DNA of 64,000 nt from Ligustrum vulgare (taxonomy: Eukaryota; Streptophyta; Magnoliopsida; Lamiales; Oleaceae), in contig OY743173.1 of assembly GCA_963555705.1 (NCBI GenBank), positions 335,001 through 399,000 of the forward strand, in the 5' to 3' direction. Under the pieces are notes generated by a model. That model made no database searches and was not told where the DNA came from. It worked only from the letters and a program-made list of their open reading frames with translations. How positions within the stretch are numbered: the stretch's first letter is position 1; each line of letters starts with the position of its first letter. The position numbers and the translations under genes were made by a program. Below, one piece after another: positions 33,562-43,960 of this stretch.

Positions 33562-34480
33562 AACTTACCCCCTTAAAATAATTTCGTCCTCGAAATTAAA
33601 CTTACTTGATCTTATGATTTCTGAACACTTAATCAGAATCTCTTCTCTTCTTCTCTTAGGTAGTATCATTGCTACTATATTTAACCCACTGGACTTTGAC
33701 TAAATGCATATCTTTGTTTTTCTTAAAAACATGGACTTTTCTATCAATAATAGACATATGTGTCTACTCATAAATTCTGACTCAAAAGGAAAATTCCCAA
33801 TCGTATGTGATATTTCATCATGTCTTGTAGTACTCATGTAACCTGTCACTTATCATCGTATCATGTGACCTCAAATATTCGTATTAATATCTCTAAAATT
33901 TCAATAAATCTTTACTAACATATCATACCATAATAATTAGTCATTTCTTCTTATCACCAAATATCCCAAAGTAAATAAAATGGTTACCTGAATATCCCCT
34001 ATGTAACATATCCAAACATATTATTCACATATCAACATAATCATCAGTTTATCTTTCCAATATTTGTAACCCAAAATTTCTGCAAAATTCAATAAACAAA
34101 TATCTCCCAAATAATTAAAATTCTTAACTCAAATATCATAACATTTCCCGTAAGGTATTCCTTTCACTTGCACAAACTTATTAATCCTGATTCAATACAG
34201 TCCTTATTTCACTTTCACGTATCCCCGTATTATTTCTATACCTTGATTATTATATCAAAATATCAGTACCCAAAATCCAAGAAAATATTCCATATCTCAA
34301 ATCCCGTCATCATCAAATCTTCCTTTTATCAAGAAAGTAAACGGCGTATAAACTCTTGTTCCCTCTTTTCCATTATTCTATTCCGCGCTTTCTTGCTGGA
34401 ATCAATATCACGCGGATTCCCTCCGATCCTTAATGCTTTTAAATAGTTCATGCTGGGAAGAGGTTAGATCCATCAAAAAC
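33562..34480. promoter_or_regulatory. LOG element 2 polypurine tract and upstream region of the Cys gene
   Basis: Bases 33562-33576 read AAGGGGGTAAGTT on the minus strand, a polypurine tract. The remainder is AT-rich and partly alignable with 9175-9740 but about 340 bases longer. TTTTAAATAG lies at 34437-34446, 35 bases before the ATG, at the same relative place as in LOG element 1. Confidence 0.45.
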
Positions 34481-35032
34481 ATGGATATCATTCTTACAAA
34501 CATTCACAAGTATTATTCCAGTCTTCCAATGAATGATCTGAGGAAAATTTATCGAATAAGACTCGAAAGATTGAGGTTGCTGATGGCTCATGGTGTTTCA
34601 GAAGATGTTCGCTAGTTGATCGAAGCAAAGGTTCGACTATCTGGTGAATTACCTATGACATTTCCAAAGCACATGCCTGGTTTAGGCAAAAGCACCTTCG
34701 CAAAGAAACGAAGAGCAAAAAGGCTGAATGGTTGCTACAAATGTGCTCGTTGGAACTGTGATACTCGTTGCAAAACAGTAGGATATTCTTCTACTAATCG
34801 GGATGATAAAATCAAATTCATAAAGGGTGGACTGAGTAAGGAGTCTTTGGATGATATTCGACTGACTCTTGAGACGCACCCAAGTGGTTATGTGCAACGT
34901 GAACTTCTCTCCTTATACGCTCAGTTTAACGAGGACAAAAATCGTTATAGTCTCCAAAATATAATAGCAAAAGATCCTGTTTGCCAGTCTGTTTTACAAA
35001 ATGAGGCTTCTGGCAGTTCAACAATGATATAA
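34481..35032 (+). pseudogene. Basic four-cysteine protein gene, nonsense-disrupted copy
   Basis: 183 codons aligned end to end with 9741-10292. Codon 45, Trp (TGG) in LOG element 1, is TAG here at 34613-34615. Otherwise the frame stays open. Twelve other residues differ, mostly outside the central region, and the basic run and the four cysteines (C-x2-C-x4-C-x3-C) are unchanged. One of the changes, S59M, creates an ATG at 34655, 40 bases after the stop, from which the whole basic and cysteine region could still be read. The nonsense change is a transition that fits deamination on the opposite strand. Confidence 0.85.
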
Positions 35033-35328
35033 GGTAAATCTCTTGATACACATTTAAAATATTTTGCTGTTTTCTTTCACGCGTTTTGGAAATAAAATAT
35101 ATTTTCCTTTCTCGAGTTTTGATAAAGCTGGAAATAAATCACCGAAAGGTGATATCTTTGGTAAAACAGTCAAAAGTTGGCCGATTTTGACAAAAGTAAA
35201 TCTTTACTTTTTCATAATCAATCAAAAACAGTAAATTTTTTCGGCTTTAAATAGCCAAACATATTTCATAGTTCAGGCATCCCAAAATCACATCTTCTTC
35301 GTAAGTTTTCTCTTCTATACTATCAAAG
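35033..35328 (+). promoter_or_regulatory. LOG gene promoter region in element 2
   Basis: Spacer before the second LOG copy. The box GGCTTTAAATAGCC lies at about 35243-35256 and the following leader is nearly identical to that of element 1. The upstream part has indels relative to element 1. Confidence 0.5.
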
Positions 35329-35982
35329 ATGGAAGCACCAAAACTTCGACAGATCAAAACTATTTGTGTATTTTGTGGATCAAAAGTGGGGAAAGGCTTC
35401 AGTTATCTAGAAGCGGCCGTAGATCTTGGAAAGAAACTGGGGGAAAAAGGTATCACTCTTGTGTATGGGGGTGGTAGCAGTGGTCTAATGGGTTGTGTTT
35501 CCCAATCTGCTCTTGCAGAGAAATCAAAAGTAATCGGTGTCATACCTGTCCCTTTGGTAGATGTTGCAGGAAAAACACGAGGGCATGAAGTTCAAACCTT
35601 ATCCATCCATGAACGCATAACTTGTATGCTATATGGTTCTGATGCCTTTATAGCCCTGCCCGGAGGTTTTGGTACCTTAGAAGAAATCTTTAACATTACC
35701 TCGTGGGCTCAACTAGATCTCCATACTAAGCCTATTGGGCTTCTGAATGTTAACAATTTCTTTGATGGCTTGTTAACCTTTCTTGATTATGCTGTGGAAC
35801 AGGGATTCATCTCTCCATTTTCCAGAAGGCTCCTTATTTCTGCTCCTACTATTGATGAACTACTGGATAAGCTGCAGTCATATATCTCAATACAAGATCC
35901 AGCAGGGGTTAAGATAGATTGGTCGCAAGGAAGGGGAATCAAGCGAAAATGGAGTCCGGTTAATGTAAACTTAACTTTATGA
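35329..35982 (+). CDS. LOG: LOG-type cytokinin phosphoribohydrolase, second retroelement copy
   Basis: 217 residues, intact, no introns. It differs from the element 1 protein only at residue 25 (Ser for Gly). At the DNA level I count about 13 changed codons, 12 of them silent, including the last sense codon (TTA for CTT). All the family motifs listed for the first copy are present: GGGSSGLMG, HER at 94-96 and PGGFGTLEE. It lies 296 bases downstream of the disrupted Cys gene and antisense to LOG element 2. Retention of an open, nearly unchanged protein while its neighbour has decayed suggests LOG is the part under the stronger constraint. Confidence 0.93.
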   Translation: MEAPKLRQIKTICVFCGSKVGKGFSYLEAAVDLGKKLGEKGITLVYGGGSSGLMGCVSQSALAEKSKVIGVIPVPLVDVAGKTRGHEVQTLSIHERITCMLYGSDAFIALPGGFGTLEEIFNITSWAQLDLHTKPIGLLNVNNFFDGLLTFLDYAVEQGFISPFSRRLLISAPTIDELLDKLQSYISIQDPAGVKIDWSQGRGIKRKWSPVNVNLTL

Positions 35983-35992
35983 ATCTTAGAAT

Positions 35993-36206
35993 AGGTGGGG
36001 GTAGAGTACGGAGTATTCTTACTCTCGAGACACCCCTCTAATTTCCTAGGATTTCCTTAATGTTTAAATCTTGTGTGTACCTCAAAGGTTCCAGGTGGTA
36101 GATTACGGAGTATTCTTATTCTCGAAACACACCTCTTTGAAGGTTTCTTTATTTCCTCAAAAGGTCAGAGGTGGTAGGATACGGCTACTCCGGAAACACA
36201 TCTCTC
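35993..36206 (+). ncRNA. Three tandem stem-loop units after LOG, element 2 copy
   Basis: Units at 35993-36038, 36093-36136 and 36167-36206 correspond one to one with those of LOG element 1. In unit 2 the inner hairpin reads AGTATTCTTATT, which weakens one pair. The linkers between units vary more than the units themselves. An AATAAA follows at about 36303. Confidence 0.55.
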
Positions 36207-36308
36207 AATTTGAGGAATTTCCCATGTTGCTTTCTTTTGATTTTGCGTGTTTCATGTATTTCTTTCCAATGTGACTCTTGTGTGTTCTCCTTACGAGAAA
36301 ATAATAAA

Positions 36309-38135
36309 TATCTCTGTTATCATCTACTAAATCTCGTTTGTGATGTAAATGAATTTGCATGTCTAACCTCAATTCTCTTAGTGATTGCATACCATACTAT
36401 GCTCTTAATTCCAAACGATAAAATTCTAAGCAGAGTTTCCTTTGAAATTTGGACTTATTCAAACCGTAAGCATACTTCATAACTCACAATAATAAATAAT
36501 TCCACATTTGATCACAACGATCTAAAAATTGACCACAATTTCATCAAACTTCAATATCATAAAAAAATATTCCAGAAAATCAATTCATAATTCCTCAACA
36601 TAGAAATTTCAAATCATAGTCGTCAATATCACAATATCACTTCCTTCAATACCTTAATTGGCTCAAAAGATTACTCATACTTATATTTATAAGTCATAAA
36701 TCATATTCCCAAAATTTAATCACAAGGCCAAAATTCATAATAAATTTCTCTTCAATATAGAGGCATAATTCACTTACTCAACATAATAGCCATTACTTAA
36801 TTCCCAATAACCAAATCTTTAAATCTCTAACTTCATAATGCTTCTCATAAAAGTCTCATTAAAATCATATCACTTATAATCTTAACATCTCATAAAACTT
36901 CATAAAATTGGCTCGCTATTTCTCATTAAATCTAAATGATAGATAATCTGAACATATTTCTAATCATTTCTGTTGACTTCTCATACTTAATGCCGTTTCT
37001 AAAATCAATTATGCAAAGTCCATTTAAGGTTTATCATTTCTAAACTCGAGGACAACAATTATTTTGAAAATCATTCTTAAGTCATATTATTCCCATTATG
37101 CTCAACACCCGTTCTCTTTCTTTCTTTCCGAATTTTTTTCAGAATTGAAACTTGAAGAGTGGTACCAATAATCATCCACAGTTTTTCCTTGCTTTTAAGC
37201 AAAGGTAGTGATAAAGGGATAAATTATTGAACCGAAAATTGAAACTTGAAGAGGAAGTACTAATAACCATCCACAGTTTTTCCCTTGTTTTTACACAAAG
37301 GTAGTGATAAAGGGATAAATTATTGTACAAATTCATTATTAATTTTGTTTGTTTAATATATTATTCCATATATTTTGGGCCAAAGTTACAACCCAACTTA
37401 ATTTCTAATTGAGTCAATCTTACTAAGCTTAATATGAACCAAAATTCATATCAATATCCTCTATGTCTCATGATTCTACATTAAAATGAATAAATTAAAA
37501 TTTAGGCTTCTATCAATTCATATCATACTCAACATGTATATTTCACTTAAAGATTCATAACATATGAATATTTCATACTTAACATGTCTTAATAAAATCG
37601 TAAATGACTTGCAAAGCATATAACATACCTGGTTCGAGGAGTCAATACGTGGAGAGTGACATAGTAGAGTGATGAGTTAAAATATTTTAAAAAAAAAATT
37701 ATTATTAATCATTTCGCATCTTTACATAAGATTGGGCCTAATTAACCCAAATAAAAATTTATCGTCAAATCTTATTTTCCTTTAGTCCCCGAACTTCTAG
37801 AAATTTATCAAAGACATCAATATAAACATCATATCACTAACTAATTATATTCCATAAAATTTTCAGGACATTACAAACTCCCTTGCTTAAAATGAATTTT
37901 GTCCTTGAAATTCGCATATCAAATTTCATCATGCTTTTCAAAATCATAACCATACTTGACATGTGAAAATTCAACTTTTTTTTTTTAATAATGAATAGTG
38001 ATTTCGTTCACTGTTCATCATGAATAGCACGTCGTTTTACTGTTCACGTGAATAGTGATTTTTTTTTTTTTTTTTAATTTTTTTTTTAAAGAAATAAAAT
38101 TTCAAAAATCTACAGAATCGTTTTTAAAACTCTTT
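36309..38135. other. LOG element 2 AT-rich non-coding interior
   Basis: About 1.8 kb without ORFs, longer than the corresponding part of element 1. A pair of related segments (37145-37225 and 37230-37325) both contain ATCCACAGTTTTTCC and AGTGATAAAGGGATAAATTA, a roughly 90-base tandem duplication. Another block (37970-38070) repeats GTGAATAGTGATTT-type words. On the element's own strand this is the leader after the primer site, and no gag is left. Confidence 0.5.
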
Positions 38136-38147
38136 GCTCTGATACCA
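38136..38147 (-). other. LOG element 2 primer-binding site (tRNA-iMet type)
   Basis: GCTCTGATACCA on the plus strand, two bases from the right LTR, in the same arrangement as in LOG element 1. Confidence 0.92.
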
Positions 38148-38149
38148 AC

Positions 38150-40071
38150 TGTGACGACCCGAATTCTCGACCATTCGAGTGCCACTAAAAATGACTCATA
38201 TCATATTATCGAGACTTAAATAGTAATGTAAAATTATTCAAAAGAATAATTAGAATCCCATAATTTTATTTGTGAATAAAAATAGAACATAATTTTCTTA
38301 CATAAAGTTCAACATAATTATCTCATCAATCTTAACCACTTTTGCCACTTCCATGTTGACCGCCTCGAACCTTCAATTATCTGAAAATGGTAAATATCGT
38401 GGAGTGAGATTTATAAAATCCCAGTAAGTATACCAAGCATAAATTTTCTTTTGAAAGCATATGGATCATTTTCATCATAACATAGGATAGGATCGAAATA
38501 CTCATAAACATATGGAGATACAAGAATTTTACCGAACTTAAATGGCAAGAATTCTTATGTGTAGCGCTACTAAACTCCGGTCCCCTTAGCATAATCATAA
38601 ACATATCATATGGAACCCATAACAATCTTGTGAGATTGATTTCATAGCAATGATCCAAACATTTTCATAAAAACATAAGATATACTTACTTGTCATAAAA
38701 ACATACTTACTTTTCATAAAAACATAAGGTGTATTTACCTTTCATAAAAACATACTTACTTTTCATAAAAACATAAGATATACTTACATTTCATAACAAC
38801 ATACTTAATTTTCATAAAAACATAAGATATACTTACATTTCATAACAACATACTTAATTTTCATAAAAACATAAGATATACTTACATTTCATAACAACAT
38901 ACTTAATTTTCATAAAAACATAAGATATACTTACATTTCATAACAACATACTTAATTTTCATAAAAACATAAGATATACTTACATTTCATAACAACATAC
39001 TTAATTTTCATAAAAACATAAGATATACTTACATTTCATAACAACATACTTAATTTTCATAAAAACATAAGATATACTTACATTTCATAACAACATACTT
39101 AATTTTCATAAAAACATAAGATATACTTACCTTTTAAAAGATTAAAATGAAGTGTAGTAGTAAATGGACCAAAACTTTCTTGACCACCTTGAATTTCTCT
39201 TACTTGTGGATTTTGTCAAGAGGTTGGAAATAAGTGTATATGTGTAGAGTTGTGTGTAAAAGAGATGGGTTTAAATAGATGTATAAAGTTGGCATATTGT
39301 AAACATAATCATTCAATTCTATTAATTTTAACACATCCTTTTCTTAAAGTAAAGCACCATTCATATACTTTTCCATATTTATACAAATATTATGCTCTTC
39401 ATGATTATATATAATGGAGTCTTATCAATCATTCATATACTTTTCCATATTTATACAAATATTATGCTCTTCATGATTACATATAATGGAGTCTTATCAA
39501 CCATTCATATACTTTTCCATATTTATACAAATATTATGCTCTTCATGATTACATATAATGGAATCTTATCAACCATTCATATACTTTTCCATATTTATAC
39601 AAATATTATGCTCTTCATGATTATATATAATGGAGTATATAAATCATTCATATACTTTTCCATTTTTTATACAAATATTATGCTCTTCATGATTACATAT
39701 AATGGAGTATATAATTCATTCATATACTTTTCCATATTTATTAAATTAAGATTCTCATAATTATTATATATAATGGAACCTCTCATGCTTGCATATATTT
39801 TCTTAATTTCAATAATAAAAATAATTTTTGTATAAATAAATATTGGGATAACATTGAATTAAGTACTTGGACTTAATATACTTTAAATCAAGAGAATGGA
39901 AATATTTTTAGAATTTCGGAATTTAATTTAAAATCGAACGATCTCGATTATTTCTTGACTTGGCTATACGAATACGTCGCGGCGTTAACTTAATAAAAAT
40001 GGGTGAAATAGTAGCGACACGATTTTCTATTAAAATAATTATTAATCGCGTAAAAATTCTTGGTCGCTACA
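38150..40071 (-). repeat. LOG element 2 right LTR (5' LTR)
   Basis: 1922 bases. Matches the left LTR throughout except that the 49-base minisatellite has seven copies instead of eight. Confidence 0.95.
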
Positions 40072-40645
40072 TATGGTGGAATTAGATAGATCTAGAAGAC
40101 TTCATGAAAGAGACTTGAAGGAACTTCTAGAAGATTGAAGAGAATTCTTAAAGAAAAGGGGAGTCTAGAATATTCTACAAGTGTGTAGATGTAGGAATTC
40201 TCTAGATATTTCATGATAAATCTTTGTATAGATATTTATATAGATATTTTTAGAATTCTCTAGATGATAAGATATTATTGTAGAATTGTGTAGAAGATAG
40301 ATTGGTGGTAGTATAAATAGGGTTTAGTGGTTCTCATTTTTAACCATCTAAGGATTTGGAGTGGCTAGCTTATAGAGAGCTTGAGAACTTGTATAAATCA
40401 CTTGTAGAAGAGAGTCCCAAGTGTTGGTCGAGTATTGTAATATTGGAGAGTTTTAATACAAAGAGTGTATTTCTATCTAATATATCGTTTGCTAGCTTTC
40501 CTTTACTTTTTATTTGTAAGCACTTGGGGAGTGCTTGGTCAAGAAGCGAGGCTGACTTAATTAATATCCAACGAGAGGAGTGAAGATCTAAGTGCCACAC
40601 GGAGCTTGAAATCTCCAAGTCCGTGACAGTTGGTATCAGAGCGAG

Positions 40646-41185
40646 ACCGTTTGAACGTTACGTTGTTGGAGTGAAAGACCAATGGCATACGTTCTGCGGT
40701 AAAGATTTTGGGCCATCAAAGGCGTGACTTTGCCAAAGAGCAAAATGGAAAAACTGCGTCAATAAGCTAATCAATCGAGGGAGGAAGAATTTGGGATGGT
40801 GAAGGTAAAGGCATGGTTAGTGCAGTCGTGCTGCACGTTTGTTTAGTTGAGCATGAAAGTATATTGAGGGGAATCCACCAAAAGAGGGCAATGCATTAAG
40901 TATGCTTCGACATGCCGTAGGAGCTGTGGCCATGAGGAGATCCTTCCAACTGAGGGACTAGTGCAGAGGGAAGAGGGTGAAGGTTGGTGTCGAAGGCAGT
41001 AAATGCAGGGGCACTATGAGACGAGGTGCAGGGGGCACTGTGGACTCTCATCCACTAAGGGGCAGTACCGTAAATGTGGAGAATTTGGAAAGTCCTTTGA
41101 GGTGGAAGATCATTTGAAGAGGAAAGCCACGTGGACACGAGGCAAGCGCACCGCTGCGGACGCTAGTGGATTGGGTGGAAGAGCA
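40646..41185. other. Element X/Y internal remnant
   Basis: Purine-rich, mostly closed reading after a second tRNA-iMet-type primer site. A frame at 41003-41185 has cysteine-containing but unrecognised content. The last bases, GGATTGGGTGGAAGAGCA, could serve as a polypurine tract for the element X 3' LTR at 41186. No gene called. Confidence 0.35.
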
Positions 41186-41410
41186 TGTCACGGCCCGATT
41201 TTTCTCCTACTCATGTGGCACGGCAAGGATCATACATCGTCGGATTATTCAGGATGTGCATTGACATGGCCTATGCAATTGCAGGTAATATCATTAATCC
41301 CCTTCTCAGAGTTCTATTGTACATGCATCGTAGCTTGCTGGCCCGTGTGTTGGGGAAGGCTAACATGTATGCTTGTGAGCATCCGGGTGCTGAATGGCAG
41401 GTCCGTTACA
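41186..41410 (+). repeat. Element X 3' LTR (225-base deletion form)
   Basis: Begins TGTCACGGCCCG and ends CCGTTACA. After CATACAT it jumps to CGTCGGATTATTCAGG, which in the left LTR lies about 1.56 kb further on. Both breakpoints in the full copy carry ATACAT, so the deletion looks microhomology-mediated. Confidence 0.75.
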
Positions 41411-41414
41411 TCTT

Positions 41415-43267
41415 GCTCCAAATGCAGCACTATAAAACAATCAAGTCCATGAACCGAATGCTAAAGATGATAATATAGGAGACCTTCCTATGGGTCAATT
41501 CTTGACCCATGTTGCAACTGTAAACCGTTCTAGTATATTATATCCGCTTTTTGGAATGAATGACTTCCAATTAAAAGCAGATTTAATAAAAAGAATTTAG
41601 TAATAATCTCCAATTTTCTGGAAAGGTACACGAGGACCCCAACGCACATGTTACAAGATTTGGGAGAATGTGCCAAAATTTCCAATTTCAAGGCATAAAT
41701 GATGATGCCATTCGTTTAAGACTATTTACTTACACTTTAAGAGATAGTGCATTGGAGTGGCTTGATTCTGAACCTAAATTTAGCATAACCACATGGGATG
41801 ATCTAGCGCGAAATTTTTGTAACAAATATTTCTCACCTGCTAAGGTTGCTAAACTAAGATTGGAGATATCTACTTTTCAACAACTGGGCGGTGAGAGTTT
41901 TCATGAATCTTGGGGTTTAAGGATCTTTTTAGAAAATGCCCTTATCATGGATATAGTAAAGGCCTTCAAATTCAGTACTTCTACTAGAGGTTGTCACCAC
42001 AATACAAATCCATAGTGGACTCATCAGCTAGTGGGTCCATTACTAATAAAAGTGTCAACCAAGCATGTGACCTGGCCAAACTCATTACAAAAACACACAT
42101 CATGTTCCCATCTAAAAGAGTTGTGTAAAAGAGAGTTGCTAGAGTGCATGACGTAGATGCACTGACCAGCACAAATGCCAAACTTGCTGTGCTAACAAAA
42201 AAAGTTGATATGTTGTTTTCATCACAACATCAACAAAAAAAGTTGATATGTTGTTTTCATCACAACATCAAGGAGTTCACTCTATTCAATCACATGTAGT
42301 ATGTGAGAATTTTAGTGCAAACCATTCAACCGAAAATTGCATGTTGTTGGCTTCAACAGAGGAGCAGGCTAATTTTGTGCAAAACATTCATCAACGACAA
42401 AATAACCCATATGCTCCTACTTACAATCCTAGTTGGAGACAACACCCAAACTTCAAATGGTCTAACAATCAAAATGAGTTTAACCAATCAATGCAGGAGA
42501 GAAGACCAAGTTTAGCGGAAATGCTTCAACAACACATGCAGAAGACTGATAAAATGTTTGAATTGCATCAAGCAACCATACAAAATCATTTTGCTGCACT
42601 TAAAGGGCTTGAAAATCAAATAAGCCAAATCTCTCAACAACTGTCTGAGCGAGCACCTGGAACACTCCCAAGTAACATTGTTAAAAATTCAAGGAAGCAA
42701 GTCCACATGATCTCTGCAGTAGAGATGGGAAAAATCTACACTCCAGCTTCTGAGGTAGCTGTTGAGGATGAATCATACATTCCCGCATAGGAATATTTTC
42801 CACAAAATGGATATGTACCTCCAATCCCTTTCCCACATAAACTCCTAAGAAATAGGGTACAGAAGGATGTTTAGGCTATCACTACCAAAAGGGGTGTGCA
42901 ATTACCTAAAATACATGAGAAGATGCATAAACAGAGGAAAAAGCAGACGAAAAATGAAAACAAAGATATGGAGACGAATGAGATATCAAATTCAAATTGT
43001 CAAAATGATGATGAAAAATCAAAGGAAGAATCTCAATCGCTTGTCAAGACCTATGACCCACCAATCCTATTCCCCCAACGTCTGCAAAATTACAAAATGA
43101 ATAAGCAGTTTAGTAAGTTTCTAGAAGTATTTAAGAAACTACATATCAACATACCATTTACAAATGCTTTGGCCCAGATGCCAACTTACCCCAAGTTTAT
43201 GAAAGAAATGATTTCTAAAAAAAGGAAGTTTAGGGAATTTGAGACTGTGTTCTTAACTAAGGAGTGA
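41415..43267 (+). pseudogene. Athila-like gag, main part
   Basis: After the element X site the frame continues APNAAL…HEPNAKDDNIGDLPMGQFLT. The gag core follows, with RMCQNFQFQGINDDAIRLRL, TYTLRDSALEWLDSEP and RNFCNKYFSPAKVAKLRLEI at 41660-41880. Next comes a degenerate knuckle C-ENFSANHSTEN-C near 42315, a Gln-rich stretch with PYAPTYNPSWRQHPNFKWSN, and a second half at 42896-43267 with QFSKFLEVFKKLHINIPFTN. A 40-base stretch is duplicated at about 42190-42265. Frame breaks at about 42010, 42790 and 43267. Confidence 0.8.
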
Positions 43268-43735
43268 AGTGCAATTATACAAAATAAATTGCCTCCAAAA
43301 ATCAAAGATTCAAGGAGTTTCTCTATCCCTTGTGATATTGGAAATGTCAAGTTTGATAGAGTTTTGTGTGATTTGGGGGCAAGTATCAATTTGATGCCTC
43401 TCTCAGTTTACAAGAAACTTGGATTGGGGAACCCAAACCCACCAAAATCACATTAAAACTGGCTGATAAATCTGTGAAGCATCCATATGGTGTCATTGAG
43501 GACATTTTAGTTAAAGTGGATAAATTCATCTTTCCAGTAAATTTTGTGATTTTAGATTTGAAGAGGACAATCGAATACCACTTATCTTTGGTAGACCATT
43601 CTTGGCCACATGACGAGCTTTGATAGATGTTGAAAAGGGGGAGGTGATCTTAAGGGTTCATGATGAGCAAATGACTTTCAACGTCACTCAACATCCTAAT
43701 AAATACTATCAACAAGAAGTTCCTTCAAAGTAGAG
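43268..43735 (+). pseudogene. Athila-like protease remnant
   Basis: The translated text gives LPPKIKDSRSFSIPCDIG, then the active-site region VLCDLGASINLMPLSVYKKL and ITLKLADKSVKHPYGVIEDI with VKVDKFIFPVNFVILDL. This is the usual protease arrangement of Athila elements. Two single-base shifts (near 43420 and 43600) break it. Confidence 0.75.
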
Positions 43736-43960
43736 AAAGTGGTACATGACAATGGACATAATTTGAAGCAAGAAGAAAAACCAAGTGACACTCAGATCAG
43801 CAATCAAGAATTCAAGAAAGTGCGCAAAAAGGTTGAGAGATGCAAGGCAGGGAATTGTAAAGAATGCAGGGCATCACGAGCATCCTTTAAGCCACCATAA
43901 GAAAGTTTGCAAAAAATCGGGCTTTAGACTATAAACGAAGCGCTTATTGGAAGGCGGCCC
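43736..43960 (+). pseudogene. Junction from Athila protease to the C-terminal end of pol
   Basis: After a charged linker the frame reads AGNCKECRASRASF and then INEALIGRRPNFLF. The latter matches the short conserved tail that closes Athila pol. The whole RT, RNase H and integrase block is therefore deleted, leaving a gag-protease derivative. Confidence 0.5.

Larger units (their letters stand above)
31591..40071 (-). mobile_element. LOG element 2: second non-autonomous LTR retrotransposon with the same antisense cassette
   Basis: LTRs at 31591-33561 (1971 bases) and 38150-40071 (1922 bases) begin TGTGACGACCCGAATTCTCG and end TTGGTCGCTACA. They are flanked by TATGG at 31586-31590 and 40072-40076. 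The primer site GCTCTGATACCA (38136-38147) beside the right LTR and the tract TTACCCCCTTA (33565-33575) beside the left LTR give minus polarity. The interior carries a broken basic Cys gene and an intact LOG gene on the plus strand, and no gag or pol. The 49-base length difference between the LTRs equals one unit of an internal minisatellite, and I saw no other difference, so insertion is very recent. Confidence 0.95.
31442..40628 (+). repeat. LTR-like block Y, split by LOG element 2
   Basis: A purine tract AGGCGGGGGAGAT ends at 31442, and the next bases TCTCACGCCCCGC look like a decayed TGTCACGCCCC LTR start. After LOG element 2 (31591-40071) the sequence continues, with repeated TCTAGAAG words, to TCCAAGTCCGTGACA at 40628. 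It is followed at once by GTTGGTATCAGAGCGAG (a primer site, 40629-40645). With LOG element 2 removed, the block is about 700 bases. An LTR with a polypurine tract before it and a primer site after it would be a shared LTR of two tandem copies or a recombinant. The assignment is tentative. Confidence 0.4.
28060..41410 (+). mobile_element. Element X: LTR retrotransposon with gag-protease only
   Basis: LTR starts TGTCTCGGCCCGATTTTT (28060) and TGTCACGGCCCGATTTTT (41186) and LTR ends GTCC(A/G)TTACA (29843 and 41410) define the element. TCTT at 28056-28059 and 41411-41414 is a 4-base target duplication. A primer site TGGTATCAGAGG follows the left LTR at 29847-29858. The interior holds gag, a zinc knuckle and a protease, but no RT or integrase, in the style of gag-only non-autonomous Ty3 elements. 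It contains an LTR-like block with its own primer site at about 40629 and LOG element 2. Confidence 0.7.
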
